Source: Bythopirellula sp041737835 (lineage in GTDB: Bacteria > Planctomycetota > Planctomycetia > Pirellulales > Lacipirellulaceae). Taken from it: a stretch of DNA of 64,000 nt. The stretch lies in NCBI GenBank assembly GCA_041737835.1, contig JBGSQY010000040.1. One strand, written 5' to 3'. Position 1 is the first letter of the stretch, and every line of letters starts with the position of its first letter. The position numbers were made by a program, and so were the translations under genes. Of the stretch, positions 18,614-26,034 are shown one piece after another. The notes under the pieces are model-generated. The model made no database searches. It saw only the letters and a list, made by a program, of their open reading frames with translations, and was not told the DNA's origin.

Positions 18614-18629
18614 TGTAGCCAGCGGTACA
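18614..18629. promoter_or_regulatory. MntR-type operator, site A
   Basis: TGTAGCCAGCGGTACA matches the TGTAGC-N4-GCTACA palindrome with one mismatch in the right arm. It lies 30 bases (about three helical turns) before site B, upstream of the DUF1559 pseudopilin gene. Confidence 0.55.
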
Positions 18630-18643
18630 TTTAAAATGCCGCC

Positions 18644-18659
18644 TGTAGCAGAGGCTACA
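18644..18659. promoter_or_regulatory. MntR-type operator, site B
   Basis: TGTAGCAGAGGCTACA has two intact 6-base arms with a 4-base centre. It sits 22 bases before the pseudopilin ATG, seven bases after a -10-like TAAAAT (18632-18637), where a repressor would block transcription. Confidence 0.65.
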
Positions 18660-18680
18660 AATTATACAGCGAGAGTGACA

Positions 18681-19745
18681 ATGATTAGCAGAAATAAAGC
18701 TGGGTTTACGCTGGTTGAACTCCTGGTCGTGATTGCCATTATTGGCGTGTTGGTCGCCCTGCTGTTGCCGGCGATTCAAGCGGCACGTGAGGCGGCGCGA
18801 CGTGCGCAGTGCACGAACAATCTCAAGCAATTGGGGCTAGCAATCCAGAATTTTGAAAGTGCCAACAAGCACATGCCTCCCGGTTACGCGTCAAACTCCT
18901 TAGGTGTTCCAACACCGGCGACGCGCGACCCTGAAACGTGGGATGCTCCGCCGGGGTGGGGCTGGGGGGCGTTTCTGTTGCCCTATCTCGAACAAGCGAG
19001 CATCAGCGGGCAAGCGGATATGGAAATGCCGTTGTGGGATCCTCGGCATGCCGAGTTAATTCGCACGAATATCGGTAGTTTTCTCTGTCCCACGGATTCG
19101 GGCGAGCGAGAAGCATTCCTTGTGACCGATCCCTCGGGCCAACCGCTTACGATCGAAGGTCGCCAAGTGGAATTGGGCCGGTCGAATTACGTGGCAAGTC
19201 ACGGCCAGGAATCGTGTTGGGGAACCTGCGGGGCTGATCCAACGGCAACGGTCTTCACAAACATTTACACCAGTGAAACTACTGTGGTGGAAGTGAATGG
19301 CGATGTTTCGAAAGTTGGCGATGGACCGTTTTATCGGAATTCCCAAGTGGAGTTTCGCGAGATCACCGATGGTTTGTCGAACACGATTTTCTTAGGTGAA
19401 CATTCCTCGGCGCTGAGCGACAAGACGTGGGTGGGTGTTGTGCCGGGAGCGTTGACGCTGCCAAAGTTCCAATCGCCCGAGAACGGCGACGATGCTGCTG
19501 CAACACTAGTGCTTGTACACGGCGGGCCCTCAGGGGGTGAGTTGGACATCACTGGTTTTCCGATCATCCATCCTGTCAACTTTCCGACGTTTCACGTCGG
19601 GCAGATGTATTCCGAACATCCGGGCGGTGGGAATGTCAGTTTTGGCGACGGCACCGTGCGATTCGCCTCCGACGACGTGGATCTCTTGCTCTGGGCAGAA
19701 ATTTCGAGCATCTCTGAAGGAGAGGTTTCTACAAAAGAGCTATGA
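18681..19745 (+). CDS. DUF1559 prepilin-type protein
   Basis: A 354-residue pseudopilin-like protein. The N-terminus has the type IV prepilin signal: after a short basic leader comes GFTLVELLVVIAIIGVLVAL, with the conserved Glu at +5, then the DUF1559 continuation AAREAARRAQCTNNLKQLGLA. The C-terminus has the family's GGNVSFGDGTVRF ending. Planctomycetes encode many such proteins, probably cell-surface or type II secretion-linked. The ATG at 18681 follows a GAGAG ribosome site. What is odd is the setting: two MntR-type operators precede it, so this copy may respond to manganese. It overlaps the next gene by 4 bases. Confidence 0.92.
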   Translation: MISRNKAGFTLVELLVVIAIIGVLVALLLPAIQAAREAARRAQCTNNLKQLGLAIQNFESANKHMPPGYASNSLGVPTPATRDPETWDAPPGWGWGAFLLPYLEQASISGQADMEMPLWDPRHAELIRTNIGSFLCPTDSGEREAFLVTDPSGQPLTIEGRQVELGRSNYVASHGQESCWGTCGADPTATVFTNIYTSETTVVEVNGDVSKVGDGPFYRNSQVEFREITDGLSNTIFLGEHSSALSDKTWVGVVPGALTLPKFQSPENGDDAAATLVLVHGGPSGGELDITGFPIIHPVNFPTFHVGQMYSEHPGGGNVSFGDGTVRFASDDVDLLLWAEISSISEGEVSTKEL

Positions 19746-20077
19746 GCACGAATCAAATTCAAGGGCTTAAAATTCTCGGTGCAGTCGTGCTTTGCTCGCT
19801 GGTCGCATTTTTAAGCTTGCGTTCCAGCGGTTACGGCGAAGTCAGCGACAAAACTTATGAAATCGCCACGGCGATGTATTCCGTATGCAATCGCCAAGAT
19901 GCGGCAAAGCTTACGAGTATCGATCAGCTTGTGCAAAAAAGAAGGGCAGACAGTTCGATCACCATTGAAGAAGCCAGAATGCTGCGCGAGATATTGGAGC
20001 TTGCCCAAGCTGGAGATTGGCAGACCGCCACTGGCGAGGCACGCCGCCTCATGAATGATCAAGTAAAATATCCGTGA
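19742..20077 (+). CDS. Small single-span membrane protein, unknown
   Basis: A 111-residue protein whose ATG overlaps the pseudopilin stop (ATGA). It has one N-terminal hydrophobic segment (ILGAVVLCSLVAFLSL, about residues 10-25) and a helical, charged extracytoplasmic tail containing TIEEARMLREILELAQAGDW. It could be an accessory subunit or an anchor for the pseudopilin. I know no named family. Regulation is presumably shared with the pseudopilin from the paired operators. It converges with mntR, 15 bases away. Confidence 0.75.
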   Translation: MSTNQIQGLKILGAVVLCSLVAFLSLRSSGYGEVSDKTYEIATAMYSVCNRQDAAKLTSIDQLVQKRRADSSITIEEARMLREILELAQAGDWQTATGEARRLMNDQVKYP

Positions 20078-20092
20078 TGGATTTGCGGCAAG

Positions 20093-20521
20093 CTATTTTT
20101 GTTTGACCTCAACCGATTCGACAAACGCCCGCATCGCTTCGAGCGTTTCGGGGCTGACATGATGCTCGATCCCTTCGCTGTCGGTGGCCGCGATCGCTTC
20201 GCTCACGCCAATCGCCAGCAAGAACTTGTGAACGATTTCATGGCGTCGACGCGACTTGGCCGCCAAACGTTTTCCTGAGTCGGTTAGTTCCAGTGGCTTG
20301 TACGGTTCACTGGAAACCAAGCCACGTTCTTTCAGCCGGGCCACAATCTTGGTGACCGTCACGTGGCTCACATCAAACCTTCGAGCCAGATCGATAACGC
20401 GGCAAATGCCCTTTTCAGCTAGCACTTCGCTGATCGCTTCGACGTAATCCTCCGCCGTTTCGGCGGCATGATCGCGTCGCGTACGACGGTGGCCATCAGC
20501 AAATTTGCGGGTTTCTTTCAT
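20093..20521 (-). CDS. mntR: Manganese-responsive regulator MntR (DtxR family)
   Basis: A 142-residue DNA-binding protein, the same length as Bacillus subtilis MntR. The winged helix is about residues 22-85, with recognition-helix region VSHVTVTKIVARLKERGL. All manganese ligands of the Bacillus protein are found at matching places: D25 and E28 (EDYVE), H94 (RRHE), and E116, E119, H120 (SEGIEHH). There is no SH3-like third domain, as in MntR rather than DtxR/IdeR. Its own leader carries a palindromic operator next to a -10 box, which suggests autoregulation. It is divergent from the barrel protein and the importer. Confidence 0.92.
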   Translation of the reverse strand: MKETRKFADGHRRTRRDHAAETAEDYVEAISEVLAEKGICRVIDLARRFDVSHVTVTKIVARLKERGLVSSEPYKPLELTDSGKRLAAKSRRRHEIVHKFLLAIGVSEAIAATDSEGIEHHVSPETLEAMRAFVESVEVKQK

Positions 20522-20534
20522 GGTCTATCGTAAG

Positions 20535-20554
20535 TTGCCGGAGTTCCCCGGCAA
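20535..20554. promoter_or_regulatory. Perfect hairpin in the mntR leader
   Basis: TTGCCGG-AGTTCC-CCGGCAA is a 7-6-7 perfect stem-loop lying 14 bases before the mntR start codon. It would form in the mntR mRNA close to the ribosome-binding region, where no purine-rich site is obvious. It may modulate translation. Confidence 0.4.
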
Positions 20555-20565
20555 GCAGTAAGCAG

Positions 20566-20581
20566 TGTAGCATGTGCTACA
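20566..20581. promoter_or_regulatory. MntR-type operator between mntR and the barrel gene
   Basis: TGTAGCATGTGCTACA is a 7-2-7 palindrome, the best copy of the motif in this window. Read on the minus strand it starts immediately after the -10-like hexamer of mntR, so it would cover the transcription start. It could also act on the divergent barrel gene. Confidence 0.72.
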
Positions 20582-20609
20582 ATTCTGCCGATAAGCTTTG
20601 TGAGTACAA
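20582..20609 (-). promoter_or_regulatory. Candidate mntR promoter
   Basis: On the minus strand TTGTAC, a 16-base spacer and CAGAAT resemble -35 and -10 boxes. The operator begins at the very next base, exactly as at the importer promoter. Confidence 0.4.
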
Positions 20610-20735
20610 AATACGCCGGCGTTGCCTTGCTAGCACTTGATGATGGCAATTTTATCGCAAACAGCTTTCCCTGGGGAGTCGGCTTGGTCGACAAGATTCC
20701 CAGGAGGCGGTTTTCCCTCACTCTGTCTTGTTTCT

Positions 20736-21602
20736 ATGGTCACCTATTCTCCAATACGACAGTTCATTGCGGCCCTAGCCACGCTTGTGGCGTGGGAGGT
20801 CGTTGATAGAGAAGTCTCTCATGCGCAAGCGCCCACCCTGATGCGTTGGAATTCGGCCCAGGCCGAGGAGGGGGGACCAAATCTCGATGAACCGATGGTG
20901 ACCGATCGCCCCGATTTCACGGAGGCAGCCACAACGGTCGGGCGCGGTGTCGTGCAGATCGAAAGTGGCTACACCTACACATTCGATGACACTGCGACTG
21001 ACCAGACCATCGCTCATAGTTATCCCGAAACGTTATGGCGAATCGGAGTGTGGGCGGACTGGTTGGAGCTACGGGTCCAATACAACTACGCCAACGAACA
21101 ACTGAACGGCATTGATGAGTCGGGATCGGAAGACCTTTATCTGGGTACAAAGTTGGCATTAACGGGCCAAGCCGGCATCCTGCCCGAGATGGCGATCATT
21201 CCGCAGATGACTGTCCCCACGGGGGCCGAAGTGTTCAGCGCAAATGAAGTCCTCCCAGGACTGAACTGGGTTTACAGCTGGAAGTTGAACGACGTACTGA
21301 GCACTGGCGGCAGCACGCAATTCAATCGCCAGGTTCAAACTCTGCCATCCGAGGGATATTCAGAATTTGCTCAATCATGGACGATTGGTTATTCGCTTCT
21401 TGAGAATTTGAATGCGTACACCGAATGGTATTGCCTGATTCCCCACAGCTCTGACATCGCTCAGCCCGAACAGTACTTCAATGGCGGCTATAGCTATTAC
21501 TTCACGAACAATGTGATGTGGGATATTCGCGCCGGTTTGGGAATAGGCGAAGCGGCCGACGATTATTTTGTCGGCTCGGGCATTTCATTCCGATTTTTCT
21601 AA
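20736..21602 (+). CDS. Outer-membrane beta-barrel (transporter-type) protein
   Basis: A 288-residue secreted protein. From ATG 20736 it begins with a Sec signal (hydrophobic FIAALATLVAW, likely cut after SHAQA). The mature protein opens with MVTDRPDFTEAATTVGRG and VQIESGYTYTF, typical of the barrel family filed with the phenol-degradation MetA-like proteins (simply called transporter in many genomes). Alternating hydrophobic strands continue to a C-terminal phenylalanine (SFRFF), as in outer-membrane barrels. The frame can be extended to 20640, but that would bury the signal peptide. Between mntR and the importer, it may be the outer-membrane port for manganese; this is inference. Confidence 0.8.
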   Translation: MVTYSPIRQFIAALATLVAWEVVDREVSHAQAPTLMRWNSAQAEEGGPNLDEPMVTDRPDFTEAATTVGRGVVQIESGYTYTFDDTATDQTIAHSYPETLWRIGVWADWLELRVQYNYANEQLNGIDESGSEDLYLGTKLALTGQAGILPEMAIIPQMTVPTGAEVFSANEVLPGLNWVYSWKLNDVLSTGGSTQFNRQVQTLPSEGYSEFAQSWTIGYSLLENLNAYTEWYCLIPHSSDIAQPEQYFNGGYSYYFTNNVMWDIRAGLGIGEAADDYFVGSGISFRFF

Positions 21603-21630
21603 ACAGTCGGCTTCTTGCCTCATTCTGCGG

Positions 21631-21659
21631 TTGACCTGTGAACGCTGGCAGGATAGATT
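21631..21659 (+). promoter_or_regulatory. Candidate promoter of the manganese importer operon
   Basis: TTGACC, a 17-base spacer and TAGATT form a good -35/-10 pair. The operator palindrome starts at the next base. Confidence 0.5.
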
Positions 21660-21675
21660 TGTAGCCAGTGCTACA
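21660..21675. promoter_or_regulatory. MntR-type operator of the importer operon
   Basis: TGTAGCCAGTGCTACA has intact 6-base arms. It abuts the -10 box and would overlap the start point, 25 bases before the binding-protein ATG. The position relative to the -10 box is identical to the mntR site. Confidence 0.72.
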
Positions 21676-21699
21676 TTTTGCGCCCACTAAGGTTCGACC

Positions 21700-22680
21700 A
21701 TGAATAAAACAGATTGTCTCAATTGCTACGGTTTAATCGCATTCTTGTTAACGCTAGCGGGATGTGGTTCTGCTGTTGATTCCTCCCACGACAAGCCGGA
21801 GTCCAGCGAGCACACCTTCAGCGGCACCTACCCAATCAAAATCGTGGCGACTACCGGGCCCGTGGCTGAAATGGTGGCGCGCGTGGGGGGCGAGTACGTG
21901 AAGGTCGAAGCCTTGATGGCCCCTGGCGTTGATCCGCACCTTTATCGCCCGATTGCCTCGGATGTAAATAAGCTCAACGACGCCGCTGCCATCTTCTACA
22001 ACGGCTTGCATTTGGAAGGCCGGATGGCTGATTTGTTCGTGCAGATGGCACGACGGAAGGCCACCTTCGCGGTGACGGAAGGTCTGGCCACCCGCGACGA
22101 CAAACGCTTGCGTGAACCGCCGGAATTCCAAGGGATGTATGACCCGCACGTGTGGCATGATGTGGCACTATGGAGTGACGCCGTGAACGATGTGGCGGAA
22201 ATGCTCGCCAAATTCGATCCCGCGCATGCGGCAGACTATCGAAAGAATGCCGCGGATTATCGCGCGGAATTGTCGGAACTCAACGAATTCTGCAAAACCG
22301 AAATTGCCAAGATTCCTGAAAAGCAGCGGGTGCTGGTGACCGCTCACGACGCTTTCGGCTACTTCGGCAAAGCCTATGGTCTGGAAGTCTTTGGACTGAA
22401 GGGAATCAGCACCGAGGATGAAATTGATCTCGCCCATCAGGAAGAAATCCAGAAAATGTTGGTCGATCGCAAAATTCCCGCCGTGTTTGTCGAATCGGCC
22501 ATCGCGCCTCGGACGGTTCAGGCCTTGGTCGAACCGTGCCACGCCGCGGGACACGATCTCCAGGTTCCCAAGGAGGAACTCTATGCCGATGCCTTGGGGC
22601 CTGCGGGAACGGACGATAGTACCTACTCGGGTATGATTCGCCACAACGTGAAAACAATCGTCGACGCACTATCGAAGTGA
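21700..22680 (+). CDS. mntA: Manganese-type ABC transporter substrate-binding lipoprotein
   Basis: A 326-residue cluster A-I binding protein (TroA/PsaA/MntA group). It starts with a lipoprotein signal with lipobox LAGC (about residues 19-22). The metal ligands follow the manganese pattern His-His-Glu-Asp: GVDPHLY, YDPHVWHD, VFVESAI and LYADALG. Zinc-type ZnuA proteins have a third His and a His-rich loop, absent here. It would be anchored in the membrane and pass metal to the permeases encoded downstream. It is the first gene of a four-gene operon, with a promoter and operator directly upstream. Confidence 0.9.
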   Translation: MNKTDCLNCYGLIAFLLTLAGCGSAVDSSHDKPESSEHTFSGTYPIKIVATTGPVAEMVARVGGEYVKVEALMAPGVDPHLYRPIASDVNKLNDAAAIFYNGLHLEGRMADLFVQMARRKATFAVTEGLATRDDKRLREPPEFQGMYDPHVWHDVALWSDAVNDVAEMLAKFDPAHAADYRKNAADYRAELSELNEFCKTEIAKIPEKQRVLVTAHDAFGYFGKAYGLEVFGLKGISTEDEIDLAHQEEIQKMLVDRKIPAVFVESAIAPRTVQALVEPCHAAGHDLQVPKEELYADALGPAGTDDSTYSGMIRHNVKTIVDALSK

Positions 22681-23459
22681 AAAGCCTTGCTATGGAAAAG
22701 ATCGCCTTTGAAGTGCATGACATGACCGTAGCGTATCAACGTCGTCCCGTGCTGTGGGATATTGATCTTTCGATTCCCGAAGGAAAACTTGTGGGCATCG
22801 TCGGCCCGAATGGCGCGGGCAAGACGACGCTCATCAAAGCCGCCTTGGGTTTGGTCACCCTTGCCAGCGGTAAAGTGGAAATCTACGGCAAGAGCTACGA
22901 AGAGCAGCGTCATTTGATCGGCTATGTGCCGCAGCGGGAATCAGTCGATTGGGATTTTCCCGTTACTGTGCGCGACGTTGTGCTGATGGGAACTTATGGC
23001 CGATTAGGTTGGTTTCGACGACCTGGCAAAGCGGAACGGGAAATTGCCGACCGCTGTTTGCAGCAAGTCGGCATGGCAGGTTATGCCAAGCGGCAAATCC
23101 GCCAGCTTTCAGGCGGGCAGCAACAGCGTGTCTTTCTGGCCCGAGCTTTGGCCGAAGACGCACAGCTCTATTTTCTGGATGAGCCGTTCGCTGGCGTCGA
23201 TGCAGCCACGGAAGCGGCGATTGTCGAACTGTTGCATGCCTTGCGATCTTCCGGAAAGACCGTGTTGGTGGTGCATCACGATCTGCAAACCGTCAGCGAT
23301 TACTTCGACTATGTGATTCTGCTCAACATGCGGCTCGTGGCGTGCGGGCCTGTGGAGACTACATTCACGACCGAGAATCTGCAAAAAACCTACGGCGGGC
23401 GGCTGACGATTCTCGACGAAGCCGCTGAAGCGATCCGCCGGCAGAAACCTTTGCCATGA
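22677..23459 (+). CDS. mntB: Manganese-type ABC transporter ATP-binding protein
   Basis: A 260-residue ABC ATPase. Walker A GPNGAGKTT, Q-loop in GYVPQRESVDW, signature LSGGQQQR, Walker B LYFLDEP and the switch histidine VVHHD are intact. PQRESVDWDFPVTV is characteristic of the Mn/Zn/Fe uptake subfamily. The start is GTG 22677, overlapping the upstream stop (GTGA); ATG 22692 five codons on is an alternative. It energises the two permeases that follow and overlaps the next gene by 4 bases. Confidence 0.93.
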   Translation: MKSLAMEKIAFEVHDMTVAYQRRPVLWDIDLSIPEGKLVGIVGPNGAGKTTLIKAALGLVTLASGKVEIYGKSYEEQRHLIGYVPQRESVDWDFPVTVRDVVLMGTYGRLGWFRRPGKAEREIADRCLQQVGMAGYAKRQIRQLSGGQQQRVFLARALAEDAQLYFLDEPFAGVDAATEAAIVELLHALRSSGKTVLVVHHDLQTVSDYFDYVILLNMRLVACGPVETTFTTENLQKTYGGRLTILDEAAEAIRRQKPLP

Positions 23460-24751
23460 TCAGTCTTTCACTCAGTGACAAAGTGATGATTGGCACCGCC
23501 TTGTTGGGCGGCATGGCGGGTGTTGTCGGTAGCTTCGCCGTGCTGCGGGGCAGGGCACTCGTGGGGGATATGCTCGCCCACGCGGCACTTCCGGGTGTCT
23601 GTCTGGCCTTTCTAATCACAGGCCAACGTAATTTGCTCAATCTTTCGGCCGGGGCCTTGGTGACCGGCTTGCTGGCGATTGGCGCGGTGACTGTCATCAC
23701 ACGTTGGACGCGCACCAAGGAAGACGCGGCGATTGGCATCGTGCTGAGCACATTTTTTGGTGCTGGTGTGGTGCTGCTCTCGATCGTGCAAAAGCCAACA
23801 ACCAGTGGTAACAAGGCGGGCCTGAATTCCTATCTCTTCGGCGAACCGGGGGGAATGCTCAATAGCGACCTTGTTGTGCTGGCGGTCGTGGCGGTGGTTG
23901 TGTTGGCAGCAGTGATCCTATTCTTCAAAGAATTTGAGCTGACTTGCTTCGATACGGATTTTGCCCGTTCGCAAGGCTGGCCGACGTTGTGGCTCGATCT
24001 GGCGATGCTGGCCATGCTCGCCACGGTGACAATCGTCGGGCTGCCGATTGTGGGCGTCATTCTCATGGCGGCAATGATTATCATGCCCGCCGCAACGGCC
24101 CGGTTTTGGACCAATCGCTTGCCCGTGCTGTTGCTTGTGAGTGGGCTCGTCGGTGCTGCGGCAGGGCTTATCGGAACACAGGTGGGACGCGGTTATCCCG
24201 CTGGTGCGGCCATTGTGCTGACCGCGGCGAGCTTGTTCCTCGTTTCACTATTATTTGCACCGCAGCGCGGGATCGTTTCCAAGCTACTGTCTGAGTATCG
24301 CCTTCGTCGCCGTGTGGCCGAAGAGCATCTCTTGCGTGCGCTGTTTGAACTAGGCGAAGCCGAACTGCCCGCCGTGCCGGCGATCAATCTCTCAACGCTG
24401 CGAGACTATCGCCATTGGTGGTCGCTGGAGCGTTTATTGGAACGTGCTCGCGATGAGCAACTGATCGAGTGGGACAAGAACCAAGTGCAATTGACGCCAC
24501 TCGGTCTGCGGCGAGCGGCGCAGATCACCAAAGCTCACCGGCTGTGGGAATTGTACCTGGTCCGGCACGCCGACATTGCCCCCGATCACGTCGACCGCGA
24601 TGCCGACGACGTTGAGCACCTACTGCCGGAATCGTTGGTGGCCAAGCTGGAACAAGAATTGGCAGCCGAAGGCCGCTTGCCGACCGTTTTGGCCGAGATG
24701 CCGATTTCGCCGCATGAGATTCACTCCGAGCAAGGGGGCACAACGCTATGA
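23456..24751 (+). CDS. mntC: Metal ABC permease fused to a DtxR-like C-terminal domain (1)
   Basis: A 431-residue protein. Residues 1-275 form an ABC-3 family permease with about eight hydrophobic segments and the conserved ALVGDMLAHAALPG motif. Residues 280-431 are extra: a winged-helix-like part (LRDYRHWWSLERLLERARDEQLIEW then VQLTPLGLRRAAQI) followed by AHRLWELYLVRHADI and DADDVEHLLPE, which resemble the metal-binding dimerisation region of DtxR/MntR proteins. Ordinary permeases of this family end near residue 290. The domain could let cytoplasmic Mn or Fe gate transport. The gene overlaps its neighbours on both sides by 4 bases. Confidence 0.9.
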   Translation: MISLSLSDKVMIGTALLGGMAGVVGSFAVLRGRALVGDMLAHAALPGVCLAFLITGQRNLLNLSAGALVTGLLAIGAVTVITRWTRTKEDAAIGIVLSTFFGAGVVLLSIVQKPTTSGNKAGLNSYLFGEPGGMLNSDLVVLAVVAVVVLAAVILFFKEFELTCFDTDFARSQGWPTLWLDLAMLAMLATVTIVGLPIVGVILMAAMIIMPAATARFWTNRLPVLLLVSGLVGAAAGLIGTQVGRGYPAGAAIVLTAASLFLVSLLFAPQRGIVSKLLSEYRLRRRVAEEHLLRALFELGEAELPAVPAINLSTLRDYRHWWSLERLLERARDEQLIEWDKNQVQLTPLGLRRAAQITKAHRLWELYLVRHADIAPDHVDRDADDVEHLLPESLVAKLEQELAAEGRLPTVLAEMPISPHEIHSEQGGTTL

Positions 24752-26034
24752 TGCCTCTTGCCATCGGTTTCGCGGAACCAGACCCTGGGACTTGGATCGT
24801 TTTGACGGGATCGACTGTCAACGTCGCCTGTGCCTTGCTGGGATCGTATTTAATCCTGCGCAAGATGAGCTTGATGGGTGATGCGCTCTCTCACGCCGTT
24901 TTGCCTGGCCTTGTTGTGGCTTTTGTGTTGAGTGGCTCGATGGGGATCGTGCCAATGTTCATCGGTGCGGTCGTCGTTGGTTTATTGACCACTTTCTTGA
25001 CACAAACACTGCACCAATACGCCCGCGTCCCCAGTGACGCCAGCATGGGGATCGTGTTCACGGCAATGTTCGCGCTCGGGGTCATTCTCGTAAAGCGCTA
25101 CGCCGGGGGCCTGCACTTTGATATTGGCTGTGTTTATGAAGGGGCACTGGAATACGTGCCGTTTGCCGAACGCGTATGGGGATTGCCCCGACCGCTACTC
25201 AGTTCCCTTGTCGTCATGGTGGTCAATATCCTGGTGATTGTCTTGCTGTGGAAGGAGCTCAAGCTCAGTTCGTTCGATGCGGAGCTCGCCACAACGATGG
25301 GTTTCTCGGCGACGGCGATGCATTACTTGCTGATGACGCTGGTTTCTGTCACCACGGTTGCTTCGTTCGAAGCCGTGGGTTCGATTCTCGTCGTAGCCAT
25401 GCTGATTGTGCCCGCATCGACGGCCTTTCTGCTCACAGATCGCCTCGGGGTGATGGTAGTGCTTTCAGCTGTACTCGGCATTCTCGCGGCGGTGTTGGGT
25501 TACGCGGCAGGTGTCTATTGGGATACCAGCATCAGCGGCATGATGACCGTTGCCGCAGGGGGATTGTTTACCATTGCCGTACTATTTGCGCCGCAGTACG
25601 GCGTGATCAGCAAAGTGGCCCATAACTTTCGCATGTCGCTGCAAGTGATGCGCGAGGATCTGCTCGCGATGCTGTATCGCTTGGAAGAACTTGGGAGTAC
25701 GAATTTGCTCACCGCCCACGAAGCACAAACCGCCGTGGGGGGCACGCTGCTCGCTCGCATTGCCGCGAGCCAATTAGAACGCCGGGGCCAGATCGGCGAA
25801 CGCGATTCCCACCTGTTGCTCACCGACAAAGGCCGCGATGCTGCTCGCCAACTCGTTCGCTCTCACCGCCTTTGGGAAGCCTATTTAGTGAAGCACTTGG
25901 GTCTGCCGCTCGACCACGTTCACGACCCGGCACACCGCGTGGAACATTACATCGATGAAGACATTCAAAAGCGGATTGCCGCGGAGTTGGAAACCTCGAC
26001 CCAAGATCCCCACGGCCGAGAGATTCCCGATTAA
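24748..26034 (+). CDS. mntD: Metal ABC permease fused to a DtxR-like C-terminal domain (2)
   Basis: A 428-residue second permease with the same plan as the gene before it. The membrane part has SLMGDALSHAVLPGL and ends near residue 285. The tail again shows a winged-helix-like segment (LLARIAASQLERRGQI, LLLTDKGRDAARQL) and a DtxR-type ligand region, SHRLWEAYLVKHLGL and HRVEHYIDEDI, with conserved His and Glu. The two permeases are diverged paralogs, which fits a heterodimeric channel. The C-terminus ends with a short DPHGREIPD tail. Its stop overlaps that of the convergent methyltransferase gene. Confidence 0.9.
   Translation: MMPLAIGFAEPDPGTWIVLTGSTVNVACALLGSYLILRKMSLMGDALSHAVLPGLVVAFVLSGSMGIVPMFIGAVVVGLLTTFLTQTLHQYARVPSDASMGIVFTAMFALGVILVKRYAGGLHFDIGCVYEGALEYVPFAERVWGLPRPLLSSLVVMVVNILVIVLLWKELKLSSFDAELATTMGFSATAMHYLLMTLVSVTTVASFEAVGSILVVAMLIVPASTAFLLTDRLGVMVVLSAVLGILAAVLGYAAGVYWDTSISGMMTVAAGGLFTIAVLFAPQYGVISKVAHNFRMSLQVMREDLLAMLYRLEELGSTNLLTAHEAQTAVGGTLLARIAASQLERRGQIGERDSHLLLTDKGRDAARQLVRSHRLWEAYLVKHLGLPLDHVHDPAHRVEHYIDEDIQKRIAAELETSTQDPHGREIPD

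Larger units (their letters stand above)
18321..18680. other. 360-base intergenic region with paired MntR-type operators
   Basis: The left part (to about 18600) holds nothing I can identify. The last 80 bases carry two 16-bp palindromes 30 bases apart and a -10-like TAAAAT between them, ahead of the pseudopilin gene; these are listed separately. Confidence 0.6.

Noticed and set aside
20736..26034. Zinc (ZnuABC) identity for the importer
   Set aside because: The binding protein lacks the His-rich loop and third histidine; Glu and Asp ligands and the linked MntR favour manganese, though iron remains possible.
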